Shown here in pieces: positions 1 through 10,801 of a stretch of DNA of 64,000 nucleotides. The notes under the pieces are model-generated. The model had not been told where the DNA came from. It saw nothing but the letters and a program-made list of their open reading frames with translations, and searched no databases. This DNA comes from Melastoma dodecandrum (lineage: Eukaryota; Streptophyta; Magnoliopsida; Myrtales; Melastomataceae), in the NCBI GenBank assembly GCA_029817715.1, contig JARUPY010000559.1, positions 54,902-118,901 on the forward strand, read 5' to 3'. Both the position numbers and the translations under genes were made by a program. How positions within the stretch are numbered: position 1 is the first letter of the stretch; each line of letters begins with the position of its first letter.

Positions 1-392
1 GGCTTTCTTGAATAGGGCCTCGGGATTCTCTTGGCATCTATTGCTCACGGAAGAGGTGACGGAAATGTCCTTTCTTGAGATTAACCATGGTATTGGTCTC
101 TTGAACATAGTCACCAAGTACTAATCCCATTCACAATTGTGGGAAGCTTTGTCTTCATATATATTCGGTTGCGCGATAGATGTACTGCAACTCTCTCTAT
201 TCATCGGATCTCAGAAAGGTTGATGATTCGATTACAAGCGAAAAGCTATTGTTTCTGTTGTGTTAACCTGGATGCACAACTTTACAATGAATCTATACTT
301 GACAAGAAAATTGAGACGGGTCAAGATCTTCATGGAAGATTGATGTAGGGCAAGAAGTTACAAGTATGCTCTAGGTCTTCAAGGCAAACTGC
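1..392. other. Left edge, no assigned gene
   Basis: No coding exon that I recognise lies here. The stretch directly follows the stop codon of the DUF2854 gene on the minus strand, so its right part is probably that gene's 3' untranslated region. A short open frame at 139-348 (+) has no family features and AT-rich spacer composition. Confidence 0.4.
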
Positions 393-2478
393 TCAAGACT
401 GTGAGCTTGTAGTGTTGGAAATGAGTTTAACTTCATATAGATCATTCTCCCCTTTTCCTGCAACCAACGACGTTCATTGTAGTTCATTTTGGGAGGCTGT
501 AGCATGGCAGCTTTGCATGTGATACATTGGAAGCAACCTTACCAATTTCGGCTGTGATACCGGGTCCAAAAAATGAGGTGAACTTGGCCTGCAAGCAAAA
601 GCAAGTCAGATGATAAAAGTACACCAGACGGCCATTAGTATGCTTGCATAAAAATTGACCATTGTCTGGCATGTTTCACCTGTCTCTGCTCGAAGTCAGA
701 GAGGTGCAATGCTTTTGCCTCGAATATCAAAACTAAGCAGTATTTACCGTCTTCTGTGACCTGGAATACAAGCATTCCGATGTTTGAATCACCTTTCTAA
801 TTACTGTGTGAGAAAAAAAAAAGATACAGGATGTGAACTAAATAGTAAAGACACATACTTCTTCACGAACCATCTGCAACACAGGCGCACTTCTCCTCGG
901 TATTCCACTGCCCTAGACAGATAAATAAATTAAAGTAGAAGGTCATCATTGGCAGAAGCATGGTCTTAAGGTTTCCAAACATGCTAGGCAAACCACACTT
1001 CAGGGTTTCTCCAAGTTTCAATACCAGGCCATATTGGAAGATTCGTTTCAATGCTTCGTCCAAGTGCTGCTCATCTCCATAGCGGTACCTTGTAACATCG
1101 CTCCTGACCTGATAAAGAATCCTCATAATGGCTTTGTTCCGTATTCTCTAGCAAAAAAGTATAGCGCCGCAATACCAATCTACCTCTAACTGAATGCATA
1201 GCCCAAGTCAACTGAGGCAGTCTTTCTTCGAAACACCAAAAAAATTGATGTTTACTGTAAAGGATGATGGTAAAGCTAAATAACTTCCCGCCAGATGATA
1301 ATATGTCCTATTAGCTTCAAAGCATAAACCAATAAAGGGCACAGGAAAGACCTATCTTATCTTATCTATGCTGCATTGAGAAATAGAACTCATGTAATTT
1401 GCTCATGGAAGCATACCAAACATGACGATAAAGTGCTCGACGTGATTGTTTACCTGCTTCAGAATCGGGGTCGCACATGTCTCTCGTAATCTCTGTGCAT
1501 CTGCGTAAGTCAAGCATGGCACTGGCTTAAGCTCTGCATACTGCAAAATAAATGAAGTACTATGGTCACAGTACTGTGGTAAATCATTGATTTGAAACAT
1601 AAACTATGGGAAGCTAAAATTAGCGTTCCAAGTTCGAACAAGTCCTATTCAAAGCAATAGGCAATGAAACCAAAAATTGCAACTTCAACATGCCAGTATC
1701 TGACATACTTAAATTTGAGCACAACCATCTATTTGTGGAGTAGACATACTATAATGAAGTTGGAGCTCAAGTAAAACCCTACGGAGTTCTGAAAATGCAG
1801 ACTTCCATCAACGAAAAGGCACCAATAAAGGCTAACAATGTTCAAATAGAAGCTACAACTACGAAGTGCTCGAAAGAACTTTCATCTACCACGCACCTTG
1901 AGAGCCATGCCGATAACTGCAAGCGGGAAACCATACGTTAACATAATTGCGGACCATTCGGAACCCGGCAGGATATTGAAGTACGCCCCAAATCCATAAC
2001 TGAAATTTACAACTCCAAACATCCCAATCAAGCATTCGTATTCTCCCCAAAAGCTCAATCAAGAGACAGGGAGATACATAAACCACAAAGACTCACGAGA
2101 GGAGAGAAAGCCCGCCGCCCATTCCAATCACTCCAAACGAAACCTGCCCAGTCCAACCAACCATCAATCAGCCCCCAATACACGCAACGAAAGATTCAGA
2201 CTTTCCATCTGGGTTAGCGAAAAAGGAAGAAGACCCATCACTTTAGCCAGAGAAAACTCGTCATCGGGGACGACGGCCTTGTCAGTGGGAGCGGAAGTCT
2301 GGGTTGGGGAAGATTCCGCTGCCCTGGACACCAACAACGAAGACGATTTCCGGGTCCCCAAGCGTTTCCCATGATTCAGGCGACTGGATGAGGGAGCTGC
2401 TGCAACTCTGGGACGACCACTGGAGCACACCACGGTCGATGCTGAAACTAAGGCAAATCCCGTCTTCAGGGTAAGCAT
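393..2478 (-). CDS. Chloroplast DUF2854 protein, 9 exons
   Basis: A nine-exon gene on the minus strand: 2242-2478, 2097-2143, 1897-1999, 1454-1540, 1025-1108, 859-912, 680-760, 543-588 and 393-457. All introns are GT-AG, the phases agree, and the product is 267 residues. The first ~70 residues (MLTLKTGFALVSAS, then many Ser/Arg/Ala) look like a chloroplast transit peptide. The conserved part includes SFGVIGMGGG, YGFGAYFNILPGSEW, KPVPCLTYADAQRLRETCAT, DEQHLDEALKRIFQYG, IPRRSAPVLQMVREEV and KFTSFFGPGITAEIG. This matches the DUF2854 family of plants and cyanobacteria. The glycine-rich first part and ILPGSEW suggest membrane-associated segments. The biochemical role is unknown to me; a thylakoid or stromal function is inference. 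The last exon is only 65 bp and was found by reading frame. Confidence 0.88.
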
Positions 2479-3068
2479 CTTTCTTCAGTTCCACAATATT
2501 CTTCTTTTTCCTTAATCACTTCTGGGATTTCTCTGTTTTCCGACAGTGTACGAGGAGGTGAAGGAAACCCGTTTGGTAGGCCTGGAGGAAGAGTATAGCT
2601 ATGGCGCCATTCTAGCCACACACGAGTTCCTTTCTTTTGTGTGGCAGCTCTGGTTGCTACGACGACTTCTGTTATTGTAATTACCGGTTGATCGAAATTC
2701 ATTGTATAATTTAAAATTTACCATCATCCGGACATTTTAATTTCAATCGTGAATGTTTGGGATCGGAATGAAGCTTTCGTGGAGGAGTTAGAACAAGAAA
2801 GGTTGATCTGATGGATTCCATATCTATATGTGAGAAGAGAACGAAAATCATGACCAAAAATAGACTTGTCTGCTGTCCCCACTGAAGTCCCCCGATGGGG
2901 GGCGCCGAGAGATTCTTCGTAAGCCCAGCAGCGCGGCATGTCATCATCCTTGTGCCTCGGAAGAGGGATCGTTGCTGACCATCTCCTGAAGCTTCCATTC
3001 GATGACCTCCGAGCAGATCCGCTCCATCATCCTGTAGAAGGACATGAGATCAAATAGCTGCTCCAGCG
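2479..3068. other. Spacer with unassigned reading frames
   Basis: This lies between the start of the DUF2854 gene and the amidotransferase remnant. Minus-strand frames here include one that continues past the remnant (…LEQLFDLMSFYRMMERICSE…), but I do not recognise a family. The promoter of the DUF2854 gene should lie just above 2478. Confidence 0.35.
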
Positions 3069-3345
3069 TCATCTTGCCAAGGGCTCGAAGCTCTCGAGCA
3101 GCATGTGGACACCACTCACCCTGGGGACGATCGCCGGGACAGCGCCATAAGACATGATCAAATCCAAATGGTATTCCCCTAACGATATGAACGATCCGAA
3201 TCAGAATCCGCCAGTAAAACAAAGATGGGAACGAAGCAGAGGCCCGTTACACACCGACGAGGTCGACGAACTTGTTCTTGCGGACGCAGCGGCGGGAAAC
3301 GATGACGACGCGGGGGAGGATGACGGAGAGATCTTCCGTTGCCAT
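3069..3345 (-). pseudogene. 5' fragment of class I glutamine amidotransferase-like (peptidase C26) gene
   Basis: Two exons of an amidotransferase-like gene remain. Exon 1 (3255-3345) encodes MATEDLSVILPRVVIVSRR and KNKFVDLVG, and ends at a GT donor. Exon 2 starts at 3178 after an AG acceptor and encodes [20 protein letters not shown] and [13 protein letters not shown]. The intact plant proteins (At1g66860/At5g38200 type, from memory) continue with a segment holding GVLLCEGEDIDPS and then the catalytic GICRG region. Here similarity stops after SFEP and a stop codon follows at 3069-3071. No catalytic Cys/His/Glu region is seen anywhere in the window. The copy kept its intron, so it is a truncated gene copy, not a retrocopy. 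Confidence 0.75.
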
Positions 3346-4620
3346 TCACAGCGACAGACAGACTCTGGTGGATCAGATTCGGCCGCGGTTGTTGTGGCGC
3401 TGGGGTTCAGATTGTTATCTTTTTACATAGAGGAGATTATCTATCTCAACACTTGGCTCAACACCAAGGAAATGAATGACGAGATTTGTTTTGTACTAGA
3501 TTTGATGATGATTGGAACACAAATCTCACGTAATATGGTATTAAAATAATTACTATAAATTATGGACCCAAATATATGTACAGTAAGGATGTACTGTTTT
3601 ACTTTTTATCCGCGTAATGAGATCAAATCCCGATATCAAAAAATATTGTACCTGGTCTTTGAAATTGTCCGCGGTAGATTTGATTAGTGTGGTTGTTATT
3701 TATTATTACTGTTGTTTTTGCATGGATTCGAGTAATGAATGCTCTGTCTGTCTGTCTGTGATATTATTTTAAATGTATATATTTTCCTCTGTGTTTATCC
3801 TTATAAATTATTCGGACAGGCATCACCCGAGGAAGATTCTGAGTCTGACAGGGGCAGTTTCTTTGGAGTTCTTGTTTTAAAAAATATTCCGCCTTTTTTT
3901 ACGCATTTTAAGATTTTGCGAAAGTCCATCGCCTCTTTTAATTACTCTAATGAATTCGACTTTTTAAAAGTTACAAATTAGTTCAAAAACTTCTAAAACC
4001 TGTAAATGTCCTAACTAGGATTTCTTAAGGCAATATGCATCCGTTTTCTATTTAGACAAAATAAATTCGGTTTTATGAAAGTCGAATTTATTTCAGAAAT
4101 TTCGAAAATGAATACAGTAATTATTTTCGCAATTAAAGCTAACGAGTAAAAAACAAAAACTATTTTTATAAATATTTTCCTTATGTAAAATTACCTAATT
4201 AATCCAATTGCTTCCATTCCATGTAATAAGGAGGGACATTTCATCCATTTGACCTGAGCTGGAGGAACCTCCAACCACGTTTTACCGACTGCTCAAATAC
4301 GCACGTCGTCGTGAAACATAAAATCAAAAGCACGTATAATTAGTTGATTCAAATAGAAGGGTAAGGGGGAATTATATCTTGGTCATTCTTATGTATGTCA
4401 CATTAAATTTAGGTGAATCAAAAGTATCTTCATTTCCGGCCAAATATAAGCGTGTTGGACGAATTATATACATGAACAATATTTAAGCCACTACTCTCGA
4501 TTCATGAATGAGGAATTAAGAGAGTAAGGGTTTTGGGAATTGGAGACTGTGGCTCTTCATTCATCCGAGTTTGAGCTTAGTCGAGTATGGGCACAAGAGT
4601 CGTGTTTGAATCACAGTAGG
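3346..4620. other. AT-rich intergenic region
   Basis: No recognisable gene. From about 3540 to 4500 the sequence is strongly AT-rich with frequent stops in all frames. Confidence 0.5.
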
Positions 4621-4713
4621 AAGAGGCTAAACTTCCCCTCACAGAAGCTTCCGTCCGGTACGAAACTTTCACCGACTTTCGTACAACTTCCGTTGGGGGA
4701 AGTTTAGCCTCTT
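4621..4713. repeat. Perfect 18-bp inverted repeat (foldback)
   Basis: The arm at 4621-4638 (aagaggctaaacttcccc) is exactly repeated in reverse complement at 4696-4713. A second, nested inverted pair (gtacgaaa / tttcgtac) lies in the loop around 4658-4684. A transcript of either strand could fold into a hairpin of about 90 nt. It could be a small MITE remnant or a small-RNA-type hairpin; nothing in the sequence decides. Confidence 0.55.
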
Positions 4714-4957
4714 TCGTAGTAGTACTGAAAACAAGAAAAGTCGGCTGCAAATAACCCAAAAATGATGTACTTTTGAGCATTAGCGATAATGCCTCATATT
4801 ATAGGAGCGCAAGTTGGCTCATCACACACCCACACGCACACATCCCTGTCCTCCTTTAGGACAACTTATTCCTTTTTGTAACTCAGCATATTATTATTAT
4901 TATTACATCATATTATGGCCTCCCCTCGGGAGAAGCCTCGGGGCTTCGGAAAAACGT

Positions 4958-5302
4958 TCAGGCTCGCAGGGACGGGGGTGGGGTGCAGGACGTGGATGGG
5001 GGGCAACATGGAATAGGGACCTTGCAATAGGCCGCGGCCTTCCTCGCGTTAGTGGAATTGACGAACTGCGCGTAGTTTGGGTCGTTGGCGTACCGGCAAA
5101 AGCAAGGCTGCTGCGCCTTGAGGTTTGTGCAGCAGTCGGACGTGGGTGTGGTCCCCAAAAGTATGGCAGGCGCACATGGTCCGAGCGATGAAGGGTCGCA
5201 AGTCACCGCCCGTACCTTAACAATCTGCACCGAAACGAGGACGATGACGGCCAATGCTGCCAGGAAGCAGATGGGGAAGGGATTCGGGGAGGGTTTCTTC
5301 AT
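4958..5302 (-). CDS. Non-specific lipid-transfer protein, type 2 (extended C-terminus)
   Basis: A single-exon gene for a 114-residue secreted protein. Residues 1-31 form a signal peptide (basic MKKPSPNPF, then hydrophobic CFLAALAVIVLVSV). The mature part has the eight-cysteine pattern of type-2 nsLTPs: C-x7-C, CC, C-F-C, C, C, with VTCDPSSLGPC, SDCCTNLKAQQPCFC and YCKVPIPC. These small proteins bind lipids in an internal cavity and act in the apoplast. Type-2 proteins usually end at the last Cys (…VPIPSC in the paralogue at 9126). Here the reading frame continues about 15 residues (CPPSTSCTPPPSLRA), adding two more Cys. A TATA box lies about 75 bp upstream. Confidence 0.9.
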   Translation of the reverse strand: MKKPSPNPFPICFLAALAVIVLVSVQIVKVRAVTCDPSSLGPCAPAILLGTTPTSDCCTNLKAQQPCFCRYANDPNYAQFVNSTNARKAAAYCKVPIPCCPPSTSCTPPPSLRA

Positions 5303-5375
5303 GGTTGCTTCGGACGTGAGAAAGAAAGACGAAGGACAGTTGTTGTGGGTGTTTTGCCTGAGGAATGGCGTGAGG

Positions 5376-5383
5376 TATTTATA
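5376..5383 (-). promoter_or_regulatory. TATA box of LTP copy A
   Basis: On the minus strand this reads tataaata in the context gcctataaatacc, about 75 bp before the start codon. The matching site is present in copy C. Confidence 0.6.
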
Positions 5384-5860
5384 GGCGAAGAAACGGGGAT
5401 TGATGCCTCATTCATGGTGAACTACTCCACTTCGATAAACAATAAATTTGCGAGGCATGCGGGAGAAAGGTCCACTAGAAGGAGATAAGAAAAGTTCCCT
5501 AGCCTTTTTCTGCATCGGCTAGGCCTAATTTGGAAATTCGGACATCATCTTGCCGTTCCTCCTAGGCGCCCCGCCGTGGACCTTGTGCATTTACAGCTAA
5601 AGCTGGTACTTACCAGAGTACGGATGCCAAACCCTATTCTTTCAGTTCTAACAGCTGACTTTGCAATGAAGGGCGGTGATCGGGTGATGGCTAACTTACC
5701 TAGGAGAGCTGCTCCGAGAAAGTTCATCGTCAAGGTCGGGCAAGGCAGAAGCAGGGCGCCCACCGCCACCATGGACGAATCCCAAATCTCGCAAACTGCC
5801 GGTTCCCCATTCCGCCAACTTTCCTTTTCGAGAATCTTAAATAACCCGAGAGTGGCCATT

Positions 5861-7330
5861 TCTACTTTACCTCCAAGAGATCCTAACTCGCAAGGTTTAT
5901 GCCATCTTTCAAAGGAGTTACAAAATTAATCAGCTTGAAGAGAAGTTTAAAAAGCCGAGAATTTTCAAAATTAAAAAAAAAAAACCTTTGCCATAACATT
6001 TTTTAAAACTTTTAATATATTTTATTCTGAATAATTAAATAGAGAAGTTCGATGAAATCGTTTGGAAAAAGTTCAGAGAAAAATAGGTTTATTTTATTCA
6101 CTCCGATGAGAATATGTATTATAACATCCCATATTAATAGGCGAGGAATTCGTAAATTCACCCAACTTTGGCGGTGGTGGTGTGGTCCAAAACTTTAACT
6201 TCACCCAACTTCGTGATTAATTAATTAATTAAGGAAAAATATCGATTAATGGCAAGACGTTGGACCAACTTTCTATTTTTGCCTTAACTTAATTTAGTAC
6301 GTGATTTTGTAATCGACTTTTGTATTTATATTAATTTCAACTAATCTGAAATTTCATTATGCGAAAGTGAAACAACGCCTTAATAGACATGATCATTTAT
6401 TCATAAAAAAATGAAAGAAAATTTGAAAACAAGGAGAATAATATTGGAGGCCCCGTCGTAGGATTTTCTAGTTTAGAATTTTGATGGCCGGGACAAATGT
6501 GTTGAAAGTCGAAGCTCTCGACGAGGGTAGTAGATGTTGATGCTGCCAAGAACGTGTAAAATTGATGAAGGTCGGTAAACGGGATGAGATGGAGGAACTC
6601 GAAAAGAAGAGGTTGGATGTCTAGTATTACAGGACGCAAGTCAAATGATGTTTAGTTTTGCCGTACAAAATCCCAATTCGTCAAAATTAATATAAAAATA
6701 AGAAATTGGTAATAAAATCGTATAACAAATTAAATCAAAATCGAAATAGAAAGTTAGCAAAAACAGACGATAAACTTATATCTTTTCATTAATTAATTAG
6801 TTCCCCTTGTGTTTTGTTTTGTATGACGGATATATTCGAAGTGGGTTTGACATTTTATCTAGTTCATGCCCATTACCATGCAGATTTAAGTATAATTGCC
6901 GTTTAAGAATTTGCCACATGAGTATTTTATTAAATTTTCTAAATATTATACTATGCAAAATTTTCGTATTTGAACATAACAATTCTAATATCAAATTCTA
7001 AATGGAGAAGTAATTAAACTTAAATTTATGTATTATAGGATGCTTTTCCTATTTGCCCCGAGTGTGCGAATCGTAAATGGATAGTCAAAAACTGAATGAA
7101 CCAAAGTATCCAATTTAACTATTAATATAGATAATTACGCTTGGAGGTTATGATTCACGAAATATCGCTGTTAAACGTTGTTGTTAATATGATTTTATTA
7201 GTAATAAATTGTCGCAAAGTTTTGATCCATGCAAAACACACGATGTAATGAAGTGGAATGGAGCAGACAGAGAGAGAGAGAGGAGTAATTGTTGCATGAT
7301 GCACAAATCAGTTTCCTCCCTATTGTTGGA
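5861..7330. other. AT-rich intergenic region between LTP copies
   Basis: No gene recognised. Long A/T runs (for example 5960-6060 and 6660-6780) and stops in all frames. I looked for LTP coding remains below copy B (about 6700-7300) and saw none. Confidence 0.5.
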
Positions 7331-7334
7331 CTCT

Positions 7335-7550
7335 ATGATCGGCATAATCTCTGGGCATAAATTTGGCCTCTATCTTGTCCTTTCTACTGCATGCGTGTAA
7401 TGCTAAGCTACTAGCCGACTTCGGACGCCAAACCCTATTCTTTCAGTTCTAACACCAGCTGACATTTCAACCTCGAGGTTGGGCAAGCTACAATTAAGGC
7501 GCCCACCGCACCCATCACCACCACTAACAAATCCCGTCTCTCAAAGTGAT
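7335..7550 (-). repeat. Duplicated LTP upstream segment, copy B, without a gene
   Basis: This holds the same upstream blocks as copies A and C. gccaaaccctattctttcag at about 7427 is identical to copy A, gcataaatttggcc at about 7358 matches copy C, and gcgcccaccgc is shared by all. No LTP exon follows in the expected direction, so it is an orphan promoter-type segment. A (GA)n run lies just to its left at about 7268. Confidence 0.65.
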
Positions 7551-8949
7551 TTGATGGTTTCCTACTTGCACACTGGAAGTACGTTTTTGAAATTTGCACA
7601 AAAAATCACTCGTGATATTTATAAATCAGCTCAAATAAAATACACGTGGCACTTAACTCTCTCTTAATTAGAATACGATTATCATTAAGAGAGAAATCAA
7701 ATTCAGATGACGACCGTCTTCGAGAGCCACAAGCGTGACTCCTCTAACGATATACATGCACAAAATGTTACTCCTCTGGCGATATTCGCGCACACTCCTT
7801 ATCCTTTTTTTATGTTAGGCCTTGGAACAATTTCTTTAGGAGCTAATCGGGAGACTTAACGTCGTTCTCCTTCTTATATTGAAAAATTTAGGAGAATATA
7901 ATAAATCTTATTTATTCCTTTTATAATGGACTAAACTCAGGTCCACAGCATGTCGGCATAGTGAAAACAAAATAAATCTTAGCACGAAACTTTTTGTTTA
8001 CTTACTTAGGTTCACCCAAGAAGTCAAGATCGACAAGTCCGAGACGGAATGAAAGAAGGGTTTATGTCGTCCGATTCCTGGTTGTTTATCTCGAGATTGT
8101 TTCCTTAAGTTGGTGTTGTTTCCATGAATCCCTTGGAGGTGTTGTCCTAATTATAAAGAGAAGGTTTACAAATCATACATAGTTAAAAACTAAACTGATA
8201 TATTATTTTACTGAAATGTTCGAAATTATAAAAATATTTATTAAACGAGTAAAAATTCAGATAAATTAATCAAATTTCTTAACAAACCATAAACTATTTA
8301 ACTTCACAAATATATTTTTTTAATTGTAATTTAGCGAAATTATATACTTATAAGAAAATAATAAAAACGGCTGCTTTCCTTTCCCAATCCCAACCTAAAA
8401 AAAAATAAGAATGATAAAATCAAATCCTACATCTTTTGTTCTTTGTAAAAAGGATGTAAGTTTTTCACAATGACTTCCAGTTCCAGGCTTGTAACAACAC
8501 ATTGAGGAGGATTATTTTAATGTTATATGGTCTTGAATATTAATGATATAAATGCTCGACAGGACCATCTCTTGCATGGGTGTCATGCCCCCATGTCTGT
8601 TACAGTTACAAAAGCATTCAAAAGTATTCCCAATCCCAAGTCATTCCTCATCTCTTTCTTGTGGTCCTAATGATGCATTCCGACTCTATTTGTCCGAAAA
8701 TGAGTTTGAGTCGGGTTTCGATCCGGCCCACCTTTTCAAATGGGCCGTAAGGCCTTATGGCCCAATTCTACAATCGAATCTTCTCGAGTCATGGTCAAGC
8801 TTTGCTCGAGTAGGGTTCGATCGGCTCGAATTCTTCGCGAGGTGAGTTCGAGTACGTGGAGTTATCGGCCGAGTCCGAGTCACAGTAACGAACACGAGAA
8901 ATATGGCACAAATAATGCAAAAGGTAGCATTTGAATTGTAGGAACAATA
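7551..8949. other. Intergenic region
   Basis: No gene recognised. AT-rich up to about 8500. The frame at 8552-8845 shows no family features, and its sequence resembles repeat-type DNA (gggccgtaaggccttatggccc is a near palindrome at about 8742-8763). Confidence 0.45.
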
Positions 8950-9125
8950 ATACCATATATTGTATGAGCACGAAGTTGGCTCAGGCAGAGCACATATTTT
9001 ATGGTCCATTCTTTTAGGACAGCTTATTCCTTTTGTAACTTACCATATAGCAGCCACTGGGAGCTTTTGTGATATTCAGCAAGCTTCAATGATCCGGGAT
9101 CCACATACTAGTGACCGGGATCGAG

Positions 9126-9428
9126 TTAGCAACTCGGGATAGGGACCCCACAAGTATTGGCGACCTTCTTTGCATTAGGGGAAGTGACGTACTGATTGAG
9201 GCTGGGGTTCTTGGCGTACCCGCACAAGCAAGGCTGCTGCTCCTTGAGCTTCGCGCAGCACTGCGGGGTGGGTCGGGATGATGACGTTATGGCCGGCAAA
9301 CACGAGCTGAGCTCTGTCGGGTTGCAAGTCACCGCCCCTACAAGAACCGCCTGCCTCGAAACGAGGACGATGATGGCCAACACCATTAGGAAACGGATCG
9401 AGAAGGGATTCTGCGAGGGTTTCTTCAT
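9126..9428 (-). CDS. Non-specific lipid-transfer protein, type 2
   Basis: A single-exon gene for 100 residues. A signal peptide spans about residues 1-31 (MKKPSQNPFSIRFLMVLAII, then VLVSRQAVLVGA). The mature protein of about 69 residues has all eight Cys of the type-2 family in the right order: VTCNPTELSSC, PQCCAKLKEQQPCLCGY, NTCGVPIPSC, ending directly after the last Cys. It also has the usual C-x-C with a hydrophobic centre. Predicted role: lipid binding in the cell wall space, often linked to defence, cuticle or pollen. It is a tandem paralogue of the gene at 4958, with a nearly identical signal peptide start. The TATA box is about 90 bp upstream. Confidence 0.94.
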   Translation of the reverse strand: MKKPSQNPFSIRFLMVLAIIVLVSRQAVLVGAVTCNPTELSSCLPAITSSSRPTPQCCAKLKEQQPCLCGYAKNPSLNQYVTSPNAKKVANTCGVPIPSC

Positions 9429-9517
9429 GGTGTTTTTGCTTGGGGTGTGAGGACAAAATAAAAGAAAGAGGAAGTACTGGTTGTTGTGGGGATTCCGAGT
9501 GTGGAACGAGGAAGGGT

Positions 9518-9550
9518 TTATATAGGCAGAAAGGGGGGGGGGGGGGGGGG
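9518..9550 (-). promoter_or_regulatory. TATA box of LTP copy C with adjoining 18-base G/C run
   Basis: On the minus strand tatataaa (9518-9524 region) is preceded only 8 bases upstream by an unbroken run of 18 C (plus-strand G at 9533-9550). The equivalent place in copy A has only cggggat-type sequence. Confidence 0.6.
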
Positions 9551-9920
9551 AGGGGAATGGACGCCGTGTCGAAAACGAACTACTCCACTTCGATTAAAAG
9601 TAAATCTCCATGGCATGTGGGTGGAAGGTTCACCAACAAGACAAAAGAAACGTTTTCGTCGCTGTTATCGGTCTTGGCCTCGCATGATATCTTAGGACAT
9701 AAATTTGGCCTTCTTCTTTCAGTTCTAAACATCTGACTATTCAATGAAGGACCGTGATTAGTGGTGGCTAACTTTACACAGAGAACGGTTCCGAGAAAGT
9801 TCAACTTCGAAGTCAGTCAATGGTCGAAGTGAGGTGCCCACCGCACCAACCTCCAGTCCACCATCACCACCACCACCACCGACGAATCCCATCTCGCAAA
9901 GTGCAGGTTCCCTGTTCCAC

Positions 9921-10801
9921 CAAACGAAGCGACGGCAATGATCGTGTATTCGAAAACTTATCACGGATGCAGAAAGTGATCCGGAAATGAAATGGGGGAA
10001 TGGGAATGTAACTGTATGAGGTCGGAGTTCGAGACCAACAAGTCACGAGACTGGCTAGTGCTGAAATCTGAATCGCAACAAAAGAAGGTATCTGTCGCTG
10101 TCGGATTGGAAAAAAGCCATTTAGGGTGGAACGACGCACGTATTCCTCGACCATATTGTTTTCACAACTCACCTGATACTCTGATGACACTGTGAATACG
10201 ATGTCGAGGTAGGCGGTCATATTCATGGACCGCCAGCGGGAAGCATCACAGAACTGGGTCGGGCCACCTGGCCCGTTGAGGACAGAATGCGTGGACCCAG
10301 AAAGGGGCCCAATGATCACCAGCAAGCTTGTGGTGGATTGGATGCACTGCAAATTGCATTCAATTCAAAGACGTGGTTGTTAATTTTGATTCACAAAATG
10401 GAGTTCATAAAATGTTTGTTGATGAAAATGAATAATATAGGAATAGGAGTGTTCAGGCATTAGATCCGGGGAGATTCAAAGAAATTCGTAATTACAACGT
10501 CAGTTTCGGAAATAAGAGTTTGGGAAATTCGGGATTTGTCCGGACTCGATGAATGAACAGATGGCTGACGATGTTTCCAAATTCAATTGGCCTCAGATTA
10601 TCCGGAGTCGGGACAGCCTCGTTGGCCTATGAAACCCCCTCAAACCACATCTCCTCCTCCTCCTTGTCCGGACGGCTTGCTATACCCACTGTCGGGTCGG
10701 GTCTGGTCTGGTCTGGTCAAATTCCTCAGCGTTTAACTCGAAATTGTTTCCTCAAGAGGGGGTGGTTGTTGCTGTAAAGAATTCTGGGTCACGGGTTTTA
10801 T
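9921..10801. other. Intergenic region upstream of the WEB gene
   Basis: No gene assigned. A 162-codon minus-strand frame (9864-10352) partly overlaps the duplicated LTP upstream segment. It has a good-looking donor site (cag/gtgagt at about 10174) but no recognisable domain. Pyrimidine-rich sequence before 10800 may belong to the WEB promoter. Confidence 0.4.

Larger units (their letters stand above)
4795..5860 (-). repeat. Duplicated LTP segment, copy A
   Basis: This copy matches copy C (about 8950-9920) along its length: the 3' flank (gttggctca, then ttaggacaacttattcctttt against ttaggacagcttattccttt), the coding exon, the TATA region, and the upstream block (ttcagttctaac…, ccgagaaagttca, gcgcccaccgc, gacgaatccca). 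It is a diverged direct tandem duplication of about 1 kb, with centres about 4.1 kb apart. Confidence 0.75.
8950..9920 (-). repeat. Duplicated LTP segment, copy C
   Basis: Second full copy of the LTP segment, with coding exon 9126-9428, TATA region and the upstream block up to about 9905. It shares long matched stretches with copy A on both sides of the gene, so the duplication included flanking DNA and not only the coding exon. Confidence 0.75.

Noticed and set aside
4814..5384. Plus-strand frames over LTP copy A
   Set aside because: The minus-strand frame has the signal peptide and eight Cys; the plus frames are shadows.
9864..10352. 162-codon minus-strand frame near LTP copy C
   Set aside because: No domain, ends in a Trp run encoded by a cca repeat, and overlaps the duplicated LTP upstream DNA. 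The good donor at about 10174 alone is not enough.
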